Positions 50,608-60,573 of a stretch of DNA of 64,000 nt are shown here, piece by piece (the stretch's first letter is position 1; the number at the start of each line of letters is the position of its first letter). The notes beneath the pieces are model-generated. The model saw only the letters and a list, made by a program, of their open reading frames with translations. It did not search any database and was not told the DNA's origin. The stretch is from Phenylobacterium deserti. Lineage in GTDB: Bacteria > Pseudomonadota > Alphaproteobacteria > Caulobacterales > Caulobacteraceae. A program made the position numbers and the translations under genes. Where the stretch lies: contig NZ_QFYR01000001.1 of assembly GCF_003254705.1 (NCBI RefSeq), positions 1,488,001-1,552,000 on the forward strand. Direction: 5' to 3'.

Positions 50608-51350
50608 TGCCCCGGTATCGCTTGCTGATCGAGTATGACGGGCGCCCGTACCACGGCCTGCAGGCGCAGGACGGGCTGGCTTCGGTGCAGGGCGCCATCG
50701 AGCGGGCTGTGAAGGGGTTCTGCGGCCAGGAGCTGCGGCTGCATGCGGCGGGACGGACTGACACGGGCGTCCATGCCACGGGTCAGGTGGTGCACATCGA
50801 CTTGGAGAAGGACTGGAAGCCCGAGGTGGTGCGTAACGCGCTCAACGCCCACCTCGTGCCTGAGCCGATCGTGGTGCTGGATGCGCAGGTGGCGCCGGAA
50901 GGCTGGCACGCGCGGTTCTCGGCGACCGGCCGTCGATACATCTATCGGATCATGAACCGCACGGCCCCGCCGGCGCTCGACCAGGGACGGGTCTGGCACG
51001 TGAAGAAGCCGCTCGACGCCGCAGCCATGAATGAGGCCGCGCAGGTCTTGGTGGGCCACCACGATTTCACGACATTCCGCGACCTAGGCTGCCAGGCCAA
51101 GTCGCCGATGAAGACGCTGGACGTCGCGCGGGTCTGGCGAGAAGGCGAGCAGGTGCTGCTGGAGTTCGCCTCTCGCTCGTTCCTCCATCGGCAGGTGCGC
51201 TCAATGACCGGAAGCCTGGCCGAAGTGGGCGTCGGCCGCTGGACCCGTGATGACCTGCGGGCGGCGCTGGAAGCCCGCGACCGCAAGGCCTGCGGGCCGG
51301 TGGCGCCCTCGTGCGGGCTGTACCTGACCGGCGTGGTCTACGGCGACTAG
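50607..51350 (+). CDS. truA: tRNA pseudouridine(38-40) synthase
   Basis: Makes pseudouridine at positions 38-40 in tRNA anticodon arms. 247 aa: RYRLLIEYDGRPYHGLQAQ, catalytic Asp in AAGRTDTGVHATGQVVH, FSATGRRYIYRI and HHDFTTFRDLGCQAK. One-base overlap with fmt gives translational coupling. Its stop shares the CTAG palindrome with the convergent dapE stop. Confidence 0.96.
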   Translation: MPRYRLLIEYDGRPYHGLQAQDGLASVQGAIERAVKGFCGQELRLHAAGRTDTGVHATGQVVHIDLEKDWKPEVVRNALNAHLVPEPIVVLDAQVAPEGWHARFSATGRRYIYRIMNRTAPPALDQGRVWHVKKPLDAAAMNEAAQVLVGHHDFTTFRDLGCQAKSPMKTLDVARVWREGEQVLLEFASRSFLHRQVRSMTGSLAEVGVGRWTRDDLRAALEARDRKACGPVAPSCGLYLTGVVYGD

Positions 51351-52495
51351 GCCGCGCTGAACGTCTCAAAATAGCGGGCGATGAGGCGCTCATAAACCGT
51401 TTGCAGCTTGAGGATCTCGTCCACTGGCGCCCGCTCGTCGACCTGGTGCATCGTCTTGCCGACAAGGCCCAGTTCAACCACGGGGCAAAGGGCGCGGATG
51501 AAGCGCGCGTCGGAGGTGCCGCCAGATGTGGAAAGCTCCGGAGGCTGGCCTGAAACGTCGGCGACGGCGCCGGACACCACTTCCGTGAAGGGACCGGGTT
51601 CGGTCAGGAAGGCCTCGCCGCTGATGGCGGGCTTCACGGTCACCGAGCCCTTGAACCCTTCGGCCACGGCGCGGGCTTCCTCCTCCATCCAGCTGGCCAG
51701 GGAGGCTCCGGTGTGGCTCGGGTTGAAGCGGATGTTCAGGCGTGCGCGGGCGACGCCCGGGATGACGTTGGTCGCCGTGTTGGGCACGTCGATCATAGTG
51801 ACTTCCAGGTTCGACGGCTGGAACTCGGGGTAGCCTTCGTCCAGCATCCGATCCTGCAGTCGGGCCAGCAGACGCACCAGAACCGGCACAGGGTTGGCGG
51901 CGCGGTGCGGATAGGCGACGTGACCTTGCACGCCCTCCACCACGATCTCGGCGTTAATGGAGCCGCGGCGACCAACCTTGACCATGTCGCCAAACGACTC
52001 CGCCGAGGTGGGCTCGCCGACGATGCAGTGGTCGATGACCTCGCCCTCGGCCTGAAGCGCCTCGACGACCTTTTTGGTGCCGTGGGTGGCGACGCCCTCT
52101 TCATCGCCGGTGATGAGGAAGGAGAGGGAGCCCTTCACCGCGCCGCTCTCGATCGCCCGCCCGGCGGCGGCGGCGAAGGCGGCGATGGCGCTTTTCATGT
52201 CCACGGCGCCGCGGCCGACCAGGACCCCGTCGACCACTTCGGCGTCAAAGGCCCCCTGGCTCCAGGCCGCAGCGTCGCCCACCGGGACGACGTCGGTATG
52301 TCCGGCGAAGCACAGGTTCGGACGTGCCGAGCCGTAGCGGGCGTAGAGGTTCTCGATGTCGCCGAACTTCATGCGACGGCAGGTGAAGCCCAGGCCGGCC
52401 AGGGTCTGCTCGACCACGTCCATGGCGCCTGCGTCGGCGGGCGTGACGGACGGCCGGCGGATCAGCTCCCGCGTCAGGGTGACGGCGTCGATCAT
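51347..52495 (-). CDS. dapE: Succinyl-diaminopimelate desuccinylase
   Basis: Releases LL-diaminopimelate in the succinylase branch of lysine/peptidoglycan precursor synthesis. 382-aa M20 enzyme: LCFAGHTDVVPVGD (metal His/Asp), SFLITGDEEGVATHGTK (Glu ligand and base), IVGEPTSAESFGD, dimerisation domain with VQGHVAYPHRAANP, and GGTSDARFIRALCPVVE. The matching dapD is at 54257 on the same strand but not contiguous. Convergent with truA. Confidence 0.96.
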   Translation of the reverse strand: MIDAVTLTRELIRRPSVTPADAGAMDVVEQTLAGLGFTCRRMKFGDIENLYARYGSARPNLCFAGHTDVVPVGDAAAWSQGAFDAEVVDGVLVGRGAVDMKSAIAAFAAAAGRAIESGAVKGSLSFLITGDEEGVATHGTKKVVEALQAEGEVIDHCIVGEPTSAESFGDMVKVGRRGSINAEIVVEGVQGHVAYPHRAANPVPVLVRLLARLQDRMLDEGYPEFQPSNLEVTMIDVPNTATNVIPGVARARLNIRFNPSHTGASLASWMEEEARAVAEGFKGSVTVKPAISGEAFLTEPGPFTEVVSGAVADVSGQPPELSTSGGTSDARFIRALCPVVELGLVGKTMHQVDERAPVDEILKLQTVYERLIARYFETFSAA

Positions 52496-52554
52496 CTGGC
52501 CTCCGGCGCAGCTAGTTCCTAAGTTCCGAAGACGTCCTAGACCGGAACCGCCCC

Positions 52555-53034
52555 ATGCCCAAGATCGACATCGACGCCGCGCCCACCCGCTTCGGCACAG
52601 GCTATCCGCCGCCCTTCGATGCGCCCTGCAAGGAGCGCCAGCGCTGGAAGCTGGGGGATGCAGCCGGGCTCACCCAGTTTGGCGTGAACCTGATGCGCCT
52701 GCCGCCCGGCCAGTGGACCAGCCAGCGCCACTGGCACTCGGCTGAAGACGAATTCGTGTGGGTGGTGGAAGGCGAAGTCGTTCTGATCACCGACGCCGGC
52801 GAAGAGGTGCTGCGGGCCGGCGAGTGCGCGGCTTTTCCCGCCGGCAAGGCGGACGGACACCACATCCAGAACCGGTCGGACCGGCTTGCCGTGCTCCTGG
52901 AGGTCGGGTCGCGCAAGCCGGGCGTGGACGCCGTCGACTATCCCGACATCGATCTCGTCATCCACAAGGGAGAGACGACCTACCGCCACCGCGATGGGTC
53001 GCCCTACGAGGCCGAGACGAAGCGCAGCCGCTAG
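52555..53034 (+). CDS. Cupin-domain protein
   Basis: Soluble cupin of 159 aa. Cupin motif 1 is RHWHSAEDEFVWVVEGEV (two His, one Glu), and motif 2 lies at GECAAFPAGKADGHHIQN. Metal binding is likely. No substrate can be assigned; it resembles unannotated cupins of proteobacteria. Start ATG 52555. Its stop TAG shares CTAG (53031-53034) with the stop of a second cupin gene on the opposite strand; the two are not closely similar in sequence. Confidence 0.87.
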   Translation: MPKIDIDAAPTRFGTGYPPPFDAPCKERQRWKLGDAAGLTQFGVNLMRLPPGQWTSQRHWHSAEDEFVWVVEGEVVLITDAGEEVLRAGECAAFPAGKADGHHIQNRSDRLAVLLEVGSRKPGVDAVDYPDIDLVIHKGETTYRHRDGSPYEAETKRSR

Positions 53035-53417
53035 CCGTTGTGGGCGGCGGCCTTGGGCTCTTCGGGGGCCTGATCGATGGTGACGAACACCACGGGCTCG
53101 CTCCCCATGGCCTTAGCCACGTGCCAGTCGTTGGGGGTCTCGATCGCCATACCGCCGGCCTGCACCCGCTGCTCATCGCCGGTGACCAGGTTGGAGACCT
53201 TCAACTCGCCCGAGAGAACGTACAGATAGCGCAGGTAGGGCTGGCTATGCTCGGCCAGGGAGCCGTTGGCCGGCAGCGTCTGCTGCGTCATGGCCAATTC
53301 CACCTGGGCGGAGCCGCTGGACGGAGCCGCCAGACCGTCGGGGCTGACTTCCCCGGCGAAAGCCGGCGCGGCGACCAGGAAAGCGGTCACGACCGCGGCG
53401 ACGATATCTTTTCTCAT
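53031..53417 (-). CDS. Exported cupin-domain protein
   Basis: Periplasmic 128-aa single-domain cupin with signal peptide MRKDIVAAVVTAFLVAAPAF. Cupin region: LAMTQQTLPANGSLAEHSQPYLRYLYVLSGELKV and GGMAIETPNDWHVAKAMG, with metal His/Glu partly replaced (motif 1 has a single His). Function unknown. Convergent with the cytoplasmic cupin at 52555 and sharing its stop palindrome. Confidence 0.82.
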   Translation of the reverse strand: MRKDIVAAVVTAFLVAAPAFAGEVSPDGLAAPSSGSAQVELAMTQQTLPANGSLAEHSQPYLRYLYVLSGELKVSNLVTGDEQRVQAGGMAIETPNDWHVAKAMGSEPVVFVTIDQAPEEPKAAAHNG

Positions 53418-53493
53418 TATGGGACCTCCCGTCGCAAGCCTAGCACGGCCCGCGCCAATCCCTAATGAAAGGTTAAGCTTGGACTTGGTTGCG

Positions 53494-54252
53494 TCAGAGC
53501 AGCGGCAGGGAAGAGCGCGGCGGACGCGGGCAGTGGTCGAGGAGATACCAGTCTGCGCCGAGGATGCCCCTGTGAAGATCGTAGCAGAGAGGCTCGCCCA
53601 CCCGCACGCTCTGGAAAAAGCCAGGTTGGACGCTGATTTCCGCTGCGCCAGCGGCCCCGGGCAGCCCCGTCACCGTAAGCTGGTGATAGATAAAGGTGCG
53701 ATAGCGAGCTCTCCTGCGGGACCTCTTCTCTTCTTTCACTCGCTTTGCGGTAACCTGTACTTGGCCGAGTTCGCCCTGCTTGTTTCCCAGGGCCACGTTC
53801 AGCGCCGCCGGGCTCGTGGCGCCTGCCAAGATTGCCAGTCCGATGGGGACGATGAGCCAACGTGGCTTGGCGAACAGCGGACGTGACAGGATCAGCCAGA
53901 CCAAGGCGAGCGCCATGGCGACGCCGCATCCGATCAGCGTGAGCTGGCCGAGCCCCCCAGGGGTGAAGTCGACATCGTAGAAGACACGCCCGCCGAACAG
54001 CCCAGCGCCCAGCAGCGCGCCCAAGTTAGCGCGGGGATCGAGGTCGGCGATGCTGAAGGGCGCGACGCTGCGTCGGTAGATGATCGCCAGCGCCGTGCCG
54101 ATCCAGGGCGCCAAGCCAGCCAGGAGCATGGCCAGGCCGTACGGCCATGGCCAGATGACAACCCAGAACATGAGGACGAGGAAGGCGACGACGCCGCCTT
54201 GCTCAAGCTTTGCGCCGCGCCCGTCATCAGCTTGAACGAGGCGGCGCATCAA
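53494..54252 (-). CDS. Hypothetical inner-membrane protein
   Basis: 252 aa with about five hydrophobic helices in the N-terminal two thirds (VVAFLVLMFWVVIWPWPYGLA, LAGLAPWIGTALAI, LTLIGCGVAMALALVWLIL, WLIVPIGLAILAGA) and a C-terminal, mostly polar domain (ADWYLLDHCPRPPR). Not recognised. It starts 4 bases after the dapD stop, at the end of the argB-HAD-dapD run on the same strand, so probably cotranscribed. Confidence 0.75.
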   Translation of the reverse strand: MMRRLVQADDGRGAKLEQGGVVAFLVLMFWVVIWPWPYGLAMLLAGLAPWIGTALAIIYRRSVAPFSIADLDPRANLGALLGAGLFGGRVFYDVDFTPGGLGQLTLIGCGVAMALALVWLILSRPLFAKPRWLIVPIGLAILAGATSPAALNVALGNKQGELGQVQVTAKRVKEEKRSRRRARYRTFIYHQLTVTGLPGAAGAAEISVQPGFFQSVRVGEPLCYDLHRGILGADWYLLDHCPRPPRSSLPLL

Positions 54253-54256
54253 GGCG

Positions 54257-55099
54257 TCAGTCCCGCAGCAGTTCGTTGATGCTGGTCTTGGAGCGGGTGC
54301 GCTCGTCCACCGTCTTCATGATCACGGCGCAGTAGGTGGACGGCAGGGACGGATCGTTCGGGTTGGGACGCGACCCCGGCACCACGACCGAGTAGGGCGG
54401 CACCTCGCCCAGGCGGGTCTCGCCGGTCTTGCGGTCGATGATCGGGGTGGTGGCGGTCAGGTAGACGCCCATGGACAGCACGCTGCCCTCCCGGACGATG
54501 ACGCCTTCCGCGACTTCGGAGCGCGCGCCGATGAAGCAGTGGTCCTCGATGATGGTCGGGTTGGCTTGCAGCGGCTCCAGCACGCCGCCGATGCCGGCGC
54601 CGCCGCTGATGTGGCAGTTCTTCCCGATCTGGGCGCAGGAGCCGACGGTGGCCCAGGTGTCCACCATGGTGCCTTCATCGACATAGGCCCCGATGTTCAC
54701 GAACGAAGGCATGAGCACCACGCCCTTGGCGATGAAGCTGCCGCGGCGGGCGACCGCGCCCGGAACGGCGCGGAAGCCGGCGGCTTCGAACTGGGCGGCT
54801 TCCCAGCCGGCGAACTTCACCGGCACCTTGTCCCAGTATGGGCCAGGAGGGCCGGCGTGCATGACGGTGTTCGGGTTCAGGCGGAAGGACAGCAGGATCG
54901 CCTGCTTGACCCACTGGTTCACCGTCCAGGCGCCATCTTCGCCACGTTCAGCGACGCGCAGAGCGCCGGAGTCGAGCAGGTTCAGGGTCTCGTCAACGGC
55001 GGTGCGGACCGGACCGTTGGTGGCCGTGCTGATCCCGTCGCGAGCCGCCCAGGCGGCTTCGATCTCGAGCTGAAGGTCGGCGGGGGTGATGGTGGTCAT
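54257..55099 (-). CDS. dapD: Tetrahydrodipicolinate N-succinyltransferase
   Basis: Transfers succinyl from succinyl-CoA to tetrahydrodipicolinate; first step of the succinylase lysine route. 280 aa: helical N-terminal domain, then left-handed beta-helix with hexapeptide repeats ([24 protein letters not shown]-like, [32 protein letters not shown]) and the C-terminal region [10 protein letters not shown]. Two bases separate it from the preceding HAD gene. Partner dapE at 51347. Confidence 0.96.
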   Translation of the reverse strand: MTTITPADLQLEIEAAWAARDGISTATNGPVRTAVDETLNLLDSGALRVAERGEDGAWTVNQWVKQAILLSFRLNPNTVMHAGPPGPYWDKVPVKFAGWEAAQFEAAGFRAVPGAVARRGSFIAKGVVLMPSFVNIGAYVDEGTMVDTWATVGSCAQIGKNCHISGGAGIGGVLEPLQANPTIIEDHCFIGARSEVAEGVIVREGSVLSMGVYLTATTPIIDRKTGETRLGEVPPYSVVVPGSRPNPNDPSLPSTYCAVIMKTVDERTRSKTSINELLRD

Positions 55100-55101
55100 G
55101 G

Positions 55102-55779
55102 TCAGGCAGCTTCCCTGAGCTGGGCGCCGGAAAGAAACGGCGCGAGCTTTTCGGTGCGGTGATGGACGAACGGTGCGGTGGAGGCCGGTGCGTGCGCGCC
55201 GACCAGAACGGTGGTCATGCCGAGCTCGGCGGCTGGCGCCAAGTTGCGCTCTGAGTCCTCGAAGAAGGCTGCACCGCGTGGATTGAAGCCATGAGCTTCA
55301 GTGATCCGGGCGAAGGCCTGCGGTGAGGGCTTCGGCTCATAGCCGGTCGAGCCGATGTGGAAAACGTCCTCGAACAGGTCAGCAAGCCCCAGGCGCTTCA
55401 GCACCCGTTCGGCGTGGACGTCGTCGGCGTTGGTGAAGATGATCCGGCGGCCGGGCAGGCGCTCAAGGGCGGCGAGCAGGTCCGGGTCGTGCGCCAGAGC
55501 TTCCAGCGACAGGTCGTGGAAGATGGCGTGAAATTCCAGCGGGTCGACCCCGTGGTTCAGCATCATGCCCTTCAGGGTGAGGCCGTGTTCCGCCAAGTAG
55601 CTCTTCTGCAGGCGGAACGCTTCGTCCCGCGGCAGGCCGGTGACCTTCTCCACGAAGGCGGTCATGCGGTCGACCAGCGCGGCCATGAAGCCGCACTCGG
55701 CCGGGTACAGCGTGTTGTCGAGGTCGAACAGCCAAGTGTCGACGTGAGAGAAGTCCGGCCGCGTCAGGTCAACGCTCAT
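55102..55779 (-). CDS. HAD-family pyrimidine 5'-nucleotidase-like phosphatase
   Basis: 225-aa HAD-superfamily (subfamily IA) enzyme: nucleophile motif [10 protein letters not shown], motif [13 protein letters not shown], motif III Lys in KPSPQAF and motif [13 protein letters not shown]. The DNTLYP opening matches the bacterial SDT1/pyrimidine 5'-nucleotidase group; alternative substrates include other phospho-metabolites. Its start overlaps the argB stop (ATGA), so expressed with it. Conserved in this order in many alphaproteobacteria, from memory. Confidence 0.9.
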   Translation of the reverse strand: MSVDLTRPDFSHVDTWLFDLDNTLYPAECGFMAALVDRMTAFVEKVTGLPRDEAFRLQKSYLAEHGLTLKGMMLNHGVDPLEFHAIFHDLSLEALAHDPDLLAALERLPGRRIIFTNADDVHAERVLKRLGLADLFEDVFHIGSTGYEPKPSPQAFARITEAHGFNPRGAAFFEDSERNLAPAAELGMTTVLVGAHAPASTAPFVHHRTEKLAPFLSGAQLREAA

Positions 55780-56690
55780 GCGCTGATCAGCGTGCCGGCC
55801 CCGTGTTCGGTGAACAGCTCGACCAGCATGGCATGCGGACGGCGACCGTCCAGGATGACGACGGCTTCCACGCCGGACTCCACCGCGTGGATGGCGGTTT
55901 CAAGCTTGGGGATCATGCCGCCGGTGGCGACGCCGTCGGTGATCGCCTGACGGGCTTCGGCCACGGTCATCTGACGGATCAGCTCGCCATTCTTGTCCAG
56001 CACGCCGGCGACGTCGGTGAGCAGGAGCATGCGCTTGGCGCTGAGCGCGCCAGCCAGTGCGCCAGCCACGGTGTCGGCGTTGATGTTGTAGGTCTCGCCG
56101 GCTTCGGACACGCCGATGGGGGCGACCACCGGGATATAGTCCTCCTCGGCGTAGATCATTGCTTCGATCAGCTTGGGGTCGACCTTCTTGGGCTCGCCGA
56201 CGAAGCCCAGATCGACGATGCGCTCTTCCTCGCTGTCCGGGTCCTTCTTGGTGCGGGTCACTTTTTCGACGGTGATCAGGCGCGCGTCCTTGCCGGACAG
56301 GCCCACGCCGCGCACGTCGGCCTCCGCGCCCGCCTGGGTGATCCAGCTGGCGATTTCCTTGTTGATGGCGCCGGACAGGACCATCTCGGCCACTTCCATG
56401 GTGGCCTCGTCCGTCACCCGCAGGCCGTCGATGAAGGTCGACTTCACGCCGGCTTTGGACAGCCAGGCCGAGATCTGCGGGCCGCCCCCGTGGACTACAA
56501 CCGGATGGACGCCCAACATCTTCAGGAGCACCGCATCCGCGGCGAACAGCTTGGCCACCTGCTCTTCGCCCATGGCGTGGCCGCCGTATTTGATGACCAC
56601 GGTTTCGCGGTCGTAGATCTGAATAAAGGGCAGGGCCTCGGCGAGGGTCTTGGCGGTGGCCCAGCCTTGGCCTTGGGTCTCGTCAGTCAC
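55776..56690 (-). CDS. argB: Acetylglutamate kinase
   Basis: Phosphorylates N-acetylglutamate in arginine synthesis. 304 aa: [10 protein letters not shown] (ATP site), [35 protein letters not shown], and [18 protein letters not shown], with an N-terminal extension typical of arginine-sensitive enzymes. Translationally coupled to the HAD gene downstream. Separated from engB by 95 bases. Confidence 0.96.
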   Translation of the reverse strand: MTDETQGQGWATAKTLAEALPFIQIYDRETVVIKYGGHAMGEEQVAKLFAADAVLLKMLGVHPVVVHGGGPQISAWLSKAGVKSTFIDGLRVTDEATMEVAEMVLSGAINKEIASWITQAGAEADVRGVGLSGKDARLITVEKVTRTKKDPDSEEERIVDLGFVGEPKKVDPKLIEAMIYAEEDYIPVVAPIGVSEAGETYNINADTVAGALAGALSAKRMLLLTDVAGVLDKNGELIRQMTVAEARQAITDGVATGGMIPKLETAIHAVESGVEAVVILDGRRPHAMLVELFTEHGAGTLISA

Positions 56691-56728
56691 GGGCGGACGG
56701 GGCTCCAGCAGTTCGGAGCGCTCCGATA

Positions 56729-56736
56729 GCGGACGT
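56729..56736. repeat. Single GCGGACGT arm
   Basis: GATAGCGGACGTGGAAG between engB and argB contains the same 8-base arm as the repeat in the 14-19.4 kb stretch. No partner arm is close, so it may be coincidence or a decayed copy. Confidence 0.25.
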
Positions 56737-56785
56737 GGAAGCCGGTGTCATCAGTTCCTCCCCCGAGGGAGAGCAACCCGGCTTC

Positions 56786-57436
56786 TCAGAGCTCGACCGC
56801 GCAGGCGGCCATGATCTCGGCGCGCAACTCGGGGATGCCGGTCCCCTTCTCGGAGGAGGTGGCGAGCACGCGCGGGAAGGCCGCGGGGCGCTTGGAAATC
56901 TGCTTCAGGGTCTTGTCGACCAGAGCCTCGACTTCGTGCGGCTTGATCTTGTCGGCCTTGGTCAGGACGATCTGGTAGGAGACAGCGGCCGTGTCGAACG
57001 CGTCCAACGCTTCCGTGTCGACGGTCTTCAGGCCGTGGCGCGCATCGATCAGCAAATAGGCGCGCTTCAGGTTCGGCCGGCCTCGCAGGTAGTCCCGACC
57101 GAGGTTCTGGAACTTGCGGGCCGTGGTGCGGCTGACCTTGGCGAACCCGTAGCCAGGCAGGTCGACCAGGCGGATCCGCTCGTCCAGGACGAAGAAGTTG
57201 ATCTCGCGCGTGCGGCCGGGCTCGTTCGAGGCCCGCGCCAGCTCCTTGCGGCCGGTGACGGCGTTGATCAGCGACGACTTGCCGACGTTGGAACGGCCGG
57301 CGAAGGCCACTTCCGGCAGGTCGGGCGCGGGCAGGCCGTCCATGCGGACGGCGCCCATCATGAAGGTGGTCTCGCGTGCAAAGAGCTTGCGAGCCGCCTC
57401 CAGGGCCTCGTCGTCGAAGACCGGGTCGGCGGCCAC
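56786..57436 (-). CDS. engB: Ribosome biogenesis GTPase EngB (YihA/YsxC)
   Basis: Essential GTPase in 50S assembly and division. 216 aa: G1 [15 protein letters not shown]2 [11 protein letters not shown]3 [12 protein letters not shown]4 LTKADKIK and G5 [12 protein letters not shown] start, its first base being the last base of the yidC stop (TAGTG). Follows yidC as in related genomes. Confidence 0.96.
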   Translation of the reverse strand: MAADPVFDDEALEAARKLFARETTFMMGAVRMDGLPAPDLPEVAFAGRSNVGKSSLINAVTGRKELARASNEPGRTREINFFVLDERIRLVDLPGYGFAKVSRTTARKFQNLGRDYLRGRPNLKRAYLLIDARHGLKTVDTEALDAFDTAAVSYQIVLTKADKIKPHEVEALVDKTLKQISKRPAAFPRVLATSSEKGTGIPELRAEIMAACAVEL

Positions 57437-59235
57437 TAGGCGGCCGCCTTCTTACGCCCGGTCAGCTTGCCGATGATGCTGTCGATCGGGTTGTCGACCT
57501 TGAACCGGCGCATCAGCACGTACTGCTGCAGGATCGAGAGGACGTTGGTCCAGGTCCAGTAGATCAGCAGGCCGATGGCGAAGGGCGCCATGATGAAGGT
57601 GAAGATCACCGGCATGAACTGGAAGATGCGCTGCTGCACCGGGTCCGGCGCCGGCGGGTTCATCGCCGTCGTCAGCCACATGGTGAAGCCATAGAGCAGC
57701 GGCAGGATGCCGATGTGCAGGCTGGTGTCGAGCAGGCCGCCGATCAGCGGGGTGGTCGCCGGATTCCACGGGATCAGGCCGAACAGGTTCCAGATGGTCG
57801 TCGGGTCGCGCGCGGACAGGTCCTGGATCCAGCCGAGGAAGGGCGCATGCCGCATCTCGATGGTGACGCTGAGCACCTTGTAGAGGGCGAAGAAGACCGG
57901 GATCTGGACGAGGATCGGCAGGCAGCCGGCGACAGGATTGACCTTCTCGCGCTGATAAAGGGCGAGGAGCTCCTGCTGCTGCTTGGCCGGATCGTCCTTG
58001 TACCGCTTGCGCAGCTCCTCCATCTGGGGCTGCACCTTCTTCATCTTGATCATCGACTCGTACTGCTTGTTCGCGAGCGGGAAGAAGATCAGCCGCACGG
58101 CGACGGTCAGCAGCAGGATGGCGATGCCGAAGCTGCCCACGTGCTGGAAGATGAACAGCAGGAACGAGAAGATCGGGCGGGTCAGGAACCACAGAAGACC
58201 CCAGTCCACGGCGTCGTCGAAGCGGGCGATGCCGAACTGCTTCTCATAGGCCTGAAGCACCTTCACCGACTTAGCGCCGCTGAAGAAGCGGGTCGTTTCG
58301 GTGATCTGTTGGCCTGACGGAATGGCGCGGGCTTGGCCGGTGAAATTAGACTCGAAGACTTCGATGCCTTGATCGTTCAAGTTGCGGAATTGACCGCTGA
58401 CGGCCTCGGCCTGGTCCGGCACGAGTGCCGCCAGCCAATACTTGTCAGTCATGCCGACCCAGCCGCCCTTAGAGTCGAAGCGCTGCTGGACGTTGTCTTT
58501 GGCCCACTTGCCGTACTTGATCAGCTTAAGATCTTGCTTGTCCGTTCCAAGGGCGCCCACAGCGCCTTCGTGAACGATCTGGCTGCCCTGGTGGGCGGGC
58601 GGCAGGCCCTGACGCTGGATGGAGCCGTAGGGGGCGAGAGTGACCGCCTGGCCGGACGCGTTGGCGACCGTGTCCGTGACGGTGAACATGAACCGCTCGT
58701 CGACGGAAATCCGACGGGTGAAGGTCAGACCCGCACCATTGGTGTGGGTGAGCACGACGGGCTGGCCCGGCGAAAGCACCGAACCCTGCGCCAGGGTCCA
58801 GAGCGTGTCACGGTTGGGAAGGCCCGGCACATTCGCGCCCGCCCAGCCGATCTCGGCGAACCAGGCGTGCGGCGCGCCTTCCGGACGCAGCAGTTCGACC
58901 GGCGGCGAGTTCTTCGCCACGGTCTCGCGGTATTGGGTCAGGTAGAGGTCGTCGATGCGCGCGCCGCGCAGGGACAGCGAACCCCGCAGCGCCGGCGTGG
59001 CGATCGGCACGCGCGGACTGGCGGCGACGGCTTGCGGGCGGGTCAGACCCGCAGCTTCAGCTGCGGCGGCCGGCGCACCGGGCGTCAGCGGCGCCTCGGC
59101 GGCGGGGCGAGCACGGGCGGCCTCCGCCTGGCGGCGCTTGGCGGCGGGCTCGAGCACGAACATCTGGTAAAGGATGAACAGCCCGAGAGCGCACACGAGG
59201 AAGATGATCGTGTTGCGGCTGGAGTCGTCTTGCAT
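57436..59235 (-). CDS. yidC: Membrane protein insertase YidC
   Basis: Inserts proteins into the inner membrane with or without Sec. 599 aa: N-terminal helix ([20 protein letters not shown]), an Ala/Pro-rich linker, large periplasmic beta-sandwich domain (about 75-340) and five-helix core with the conserved Arg region ([42 protein letters not shown] reading in this order across residues near 385-425), ending RKKAAA. Length and layout match Gram-negative YidC. It directly follows rnpA with 15 bases between. Confidence 0.96.
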   Translation of the reverse strand: MQDDSSRNTIIFLVCALGLFILYQMFVLEPAAKRRQAEAARARPAAEAPLTPGAPAAAAEAAGLTRPQAVAASPRVPIATPALRGSLSLRGARIDDLYLTQYRETVAKNSPPVELLRPEGAPHAWFAEIGWAGANVPGLPNRDTLWTLAQGSVLSPGQPVVLTHTNGAGLTFTRRISVDERFMFTVTDTVANASGQAVTLAPYGSIQRQGLPPAHQGSQIVHEGAVGALGTDKQDLKLIKYGKWAKDNVQQRFDSKGGWVGMTDKYWLAALVPDQAEAVSGQFRNLNDQGIEVFESNFTGQARAIPSGQQITETTRFFSGAKSVKVLQAYEKQFGIARFDDAVDWGLLWFLTRPIFSFLLFIFQHVGSFGIAILLLTVAVRLIFFPLANKQYESMIKMKKVQPQMEELRKRYKDDPAKQQQELLALYQREKVNPVAGCLPILVQIPVFFALYKVLSVTIEMRHAPFLGWIQDLSARDPTTIWNLFGLIPWNPATTPLIGGLLDTSLHIGILPLLYGFTMWLTTAMNPPAPDPVQQRIFQFMPVIFTFIMAPFAIGLLIYWTWTNVLSILQQYVLMRRFKVDNPIDSIIGKLTGRKKAAA

Positions 59236-59250
59236 AGCGGGGGCGCGCGC

Positions 59251-59655
59251 TCAGTCGTTTTGAGGAGGAGAGGCGGGCGCCGTCACGTCTTTGTCCCGCC
59301 CGTCGCGTTCGGCGGCGAGCCTTATCAGCGCGCTTTTCATATCGTCAAGCAAACGGGGCCAGGGGCGCTTGGTCACACCGCCCCGGGCGATGAACACATA
59401 GTCGTATCCGGCACGGCCATGCTGGGCGACCAGCAGGCGGGCGGCCTCGCGCATTCGCCGCTTGGCGAGATTGCGGTCCACCGCGCCGCCAATGCGTTTG
59501 GTAGCGGTGAAGCCGGTGCGGACGAGTGGCTCGCCGTCGGGGCGGGCGCGGGCCTGAACGACCACGGCGCCCTTGGCGCACGAAGGCGCCTGCGCGCAGA
59601 GCAGGAAGTCTGCGCGCTTCTTGAGGCGTTCGATGGGAAACGCGGCGTCGGCCAT
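59251..59655 (-). CDS. rnpA: Ribonuclease P protein component
   Basis: Protein part of RNase P, processing tRNA 5' ends. 134 aa: ERLKKRADFLLC, TGFTATKRIGGAVDRN and the RNR motif RNLAKRRMREAARL, ending with a disordered acidic tail. ATG 59655 (MADAAFPIERL); longer frame to 59904 runs through rpmH in a wrong frame. Lies 29 bases downstream of rpmH. Confidence 0.95.
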   Translation of the reverse strand: MADAAFPIERLKKRADFLLCAQAPSCAKGAVVVQARARPDGEPLVRTGFTATKRIGGAVDRNLAKRRMREAARLLVAQHGRAGYDYVFIARGGVTKRPWPRLLDDMKSALIRLAAERDGRDKDVTAPASPPQND

Positions 59656-59684
59656 GCCGACACCCTTACCTCGGTACTGAGGTC

Positions 59685-59819
59685 TTAGGCGCTCAGGCGC
59701 TTGCGACCCTTGGCGCGGCGGCGCGCGAGGATCTTTTGTCCGTTCTTGGTGGACATGCGCAGGCGGAAGCCGTGACGGCGCGCGCGCACGAGACGAGACG
59801 GCTGAAAGGTCCGCTTCAC
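59685..59819 (-). CDS. rpmH: Ribosomal protein bL34
   Basis: 44-aa 50S protein: [20 protein letters not shown], then [20 protein letters not shown], the full conserved sequence. The start is GTG (59819), not the upstream ATG at 59867; family N-terminus MKRTFQPS decides this. First of the rpmH-rnpA-yidC-engB run. Confidence 0.98.
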   Translation of the reverse strand: MKRTFQPSRLVRARRHGFRLRMSTKNGQKILARRRAKGRKRLSA

Positions 59820-59921
59820 GTGAGGCTCCAAGGTCAAAAATCGAGGCGCGGTGGATAGTGGAACCAAGGGAGCCTGTCAACGGCGCCGGCCCGGAATGCG
59901 CCACGTGCGGCTACTGGGTCG

Positions 59922-60545
59922 TCAGTCCTTGGGCTGAGCCAGTCCCCTGAGACCCCGCAGAATCATCGTGACGGCGAAGTCCGCCGCCGCCTCTGTATCG
60001 ATCGGGCGCCGCTCCAGCATCTTCTCGCCCACGTCGCGGGCGATGGCGATGCTGGCGGCCGTCATATAGGCGACGTCGGCCGCCGGACCCTGGCGGGCGG
60101 CGAGGGCGGCCTCGATCACGGTGCGGACCTCCGCGTACACGGCCGCCATCTCCGGCGTCTCACCCAGAACATGGGGGTAGGGCTCGCCCGGCGGGCGCTT
60201 CTCGATCCAGCTGCGCTGCTCCTGCGCCAGAAACTGGAAGTAGGCGTGGATCGCCTCGTGCACAAAGGCTTCGAAGTCGCGCAGGTTCTCGCGCAGGCCC
60301 TTGAGGATCGGCGCAAACCGGCGGGCCCCGTCGTCGGACAGGGCGGCGAACACCTCCTCCTTGGACCGGTAGTAGTTGTAGAAGGTGCCCGCCGCGAGGC
60401 CCGTGCGGCGGATGATGTCGCGCACGGTGGCGGTCTCGTACCCCAGCTCGCTGAACACCGCCCGCGCCGCATCGAGGATCGCCTGGCGGTTCTGAACCTT
60501 GGTCCGTTCTCGTTTCCCCACCGGGAGCAGCGCGACGTTGGTCAT
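59922..60545 (-). CDS. TetR-family transcriptional regulator
   Basis: 207 aa. N-terminal HTH: RQAILDAARAVFSELGYETATVRDIIRRTGLAAGTFYNYYRSKEEVFAAL across residues about 18-66 (reading in order), then a helical ligand domain. Family members repress genes until a ligand binds. A palindrome 17-28 bases upstream of its start suggests autorepression. Target unknown; the gene following on the same strand is rpmH, which is unlikely to be its target. ATG 60545 (MTNVALLPVG). Confidence 0.93.
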   Translation of the reverse strand: MTNVALLPVGKRERTKVQNRQAILDAARAVFSELGYETATVRDIIRRTGLAAGTFYNYYRSKEEVFAALSDDGARRFAPILKGLRENLRDFEAFVHEAIHAYFQFLAQEQRSWIEKRPPGEPYPHVLGETPEMAAVYAEVRTVIEAALAARQGPAADVAYMTAASIAIARDVGEKMLERRPIDTEAAADFAVTMILRGLRGLAQPKD

Positions 60546-60561
60546 GACTCGAATTCAAAGA

Positions 60562-60573
60562 TGACGCGCGTCA
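60562..60573. promoter_or_regulatory. Palindromic candidate TetR operator
   Basis: TGACGCGCGTCA is a perfect 12-base palindrome located 17 bases before the tetR start codon. It is followed by CACTGTAGTGCGCGTC, which repeats the same arm (GCGCGTC) at 60580-60587, so a longer dyad is possible. Confidence 0.55.
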
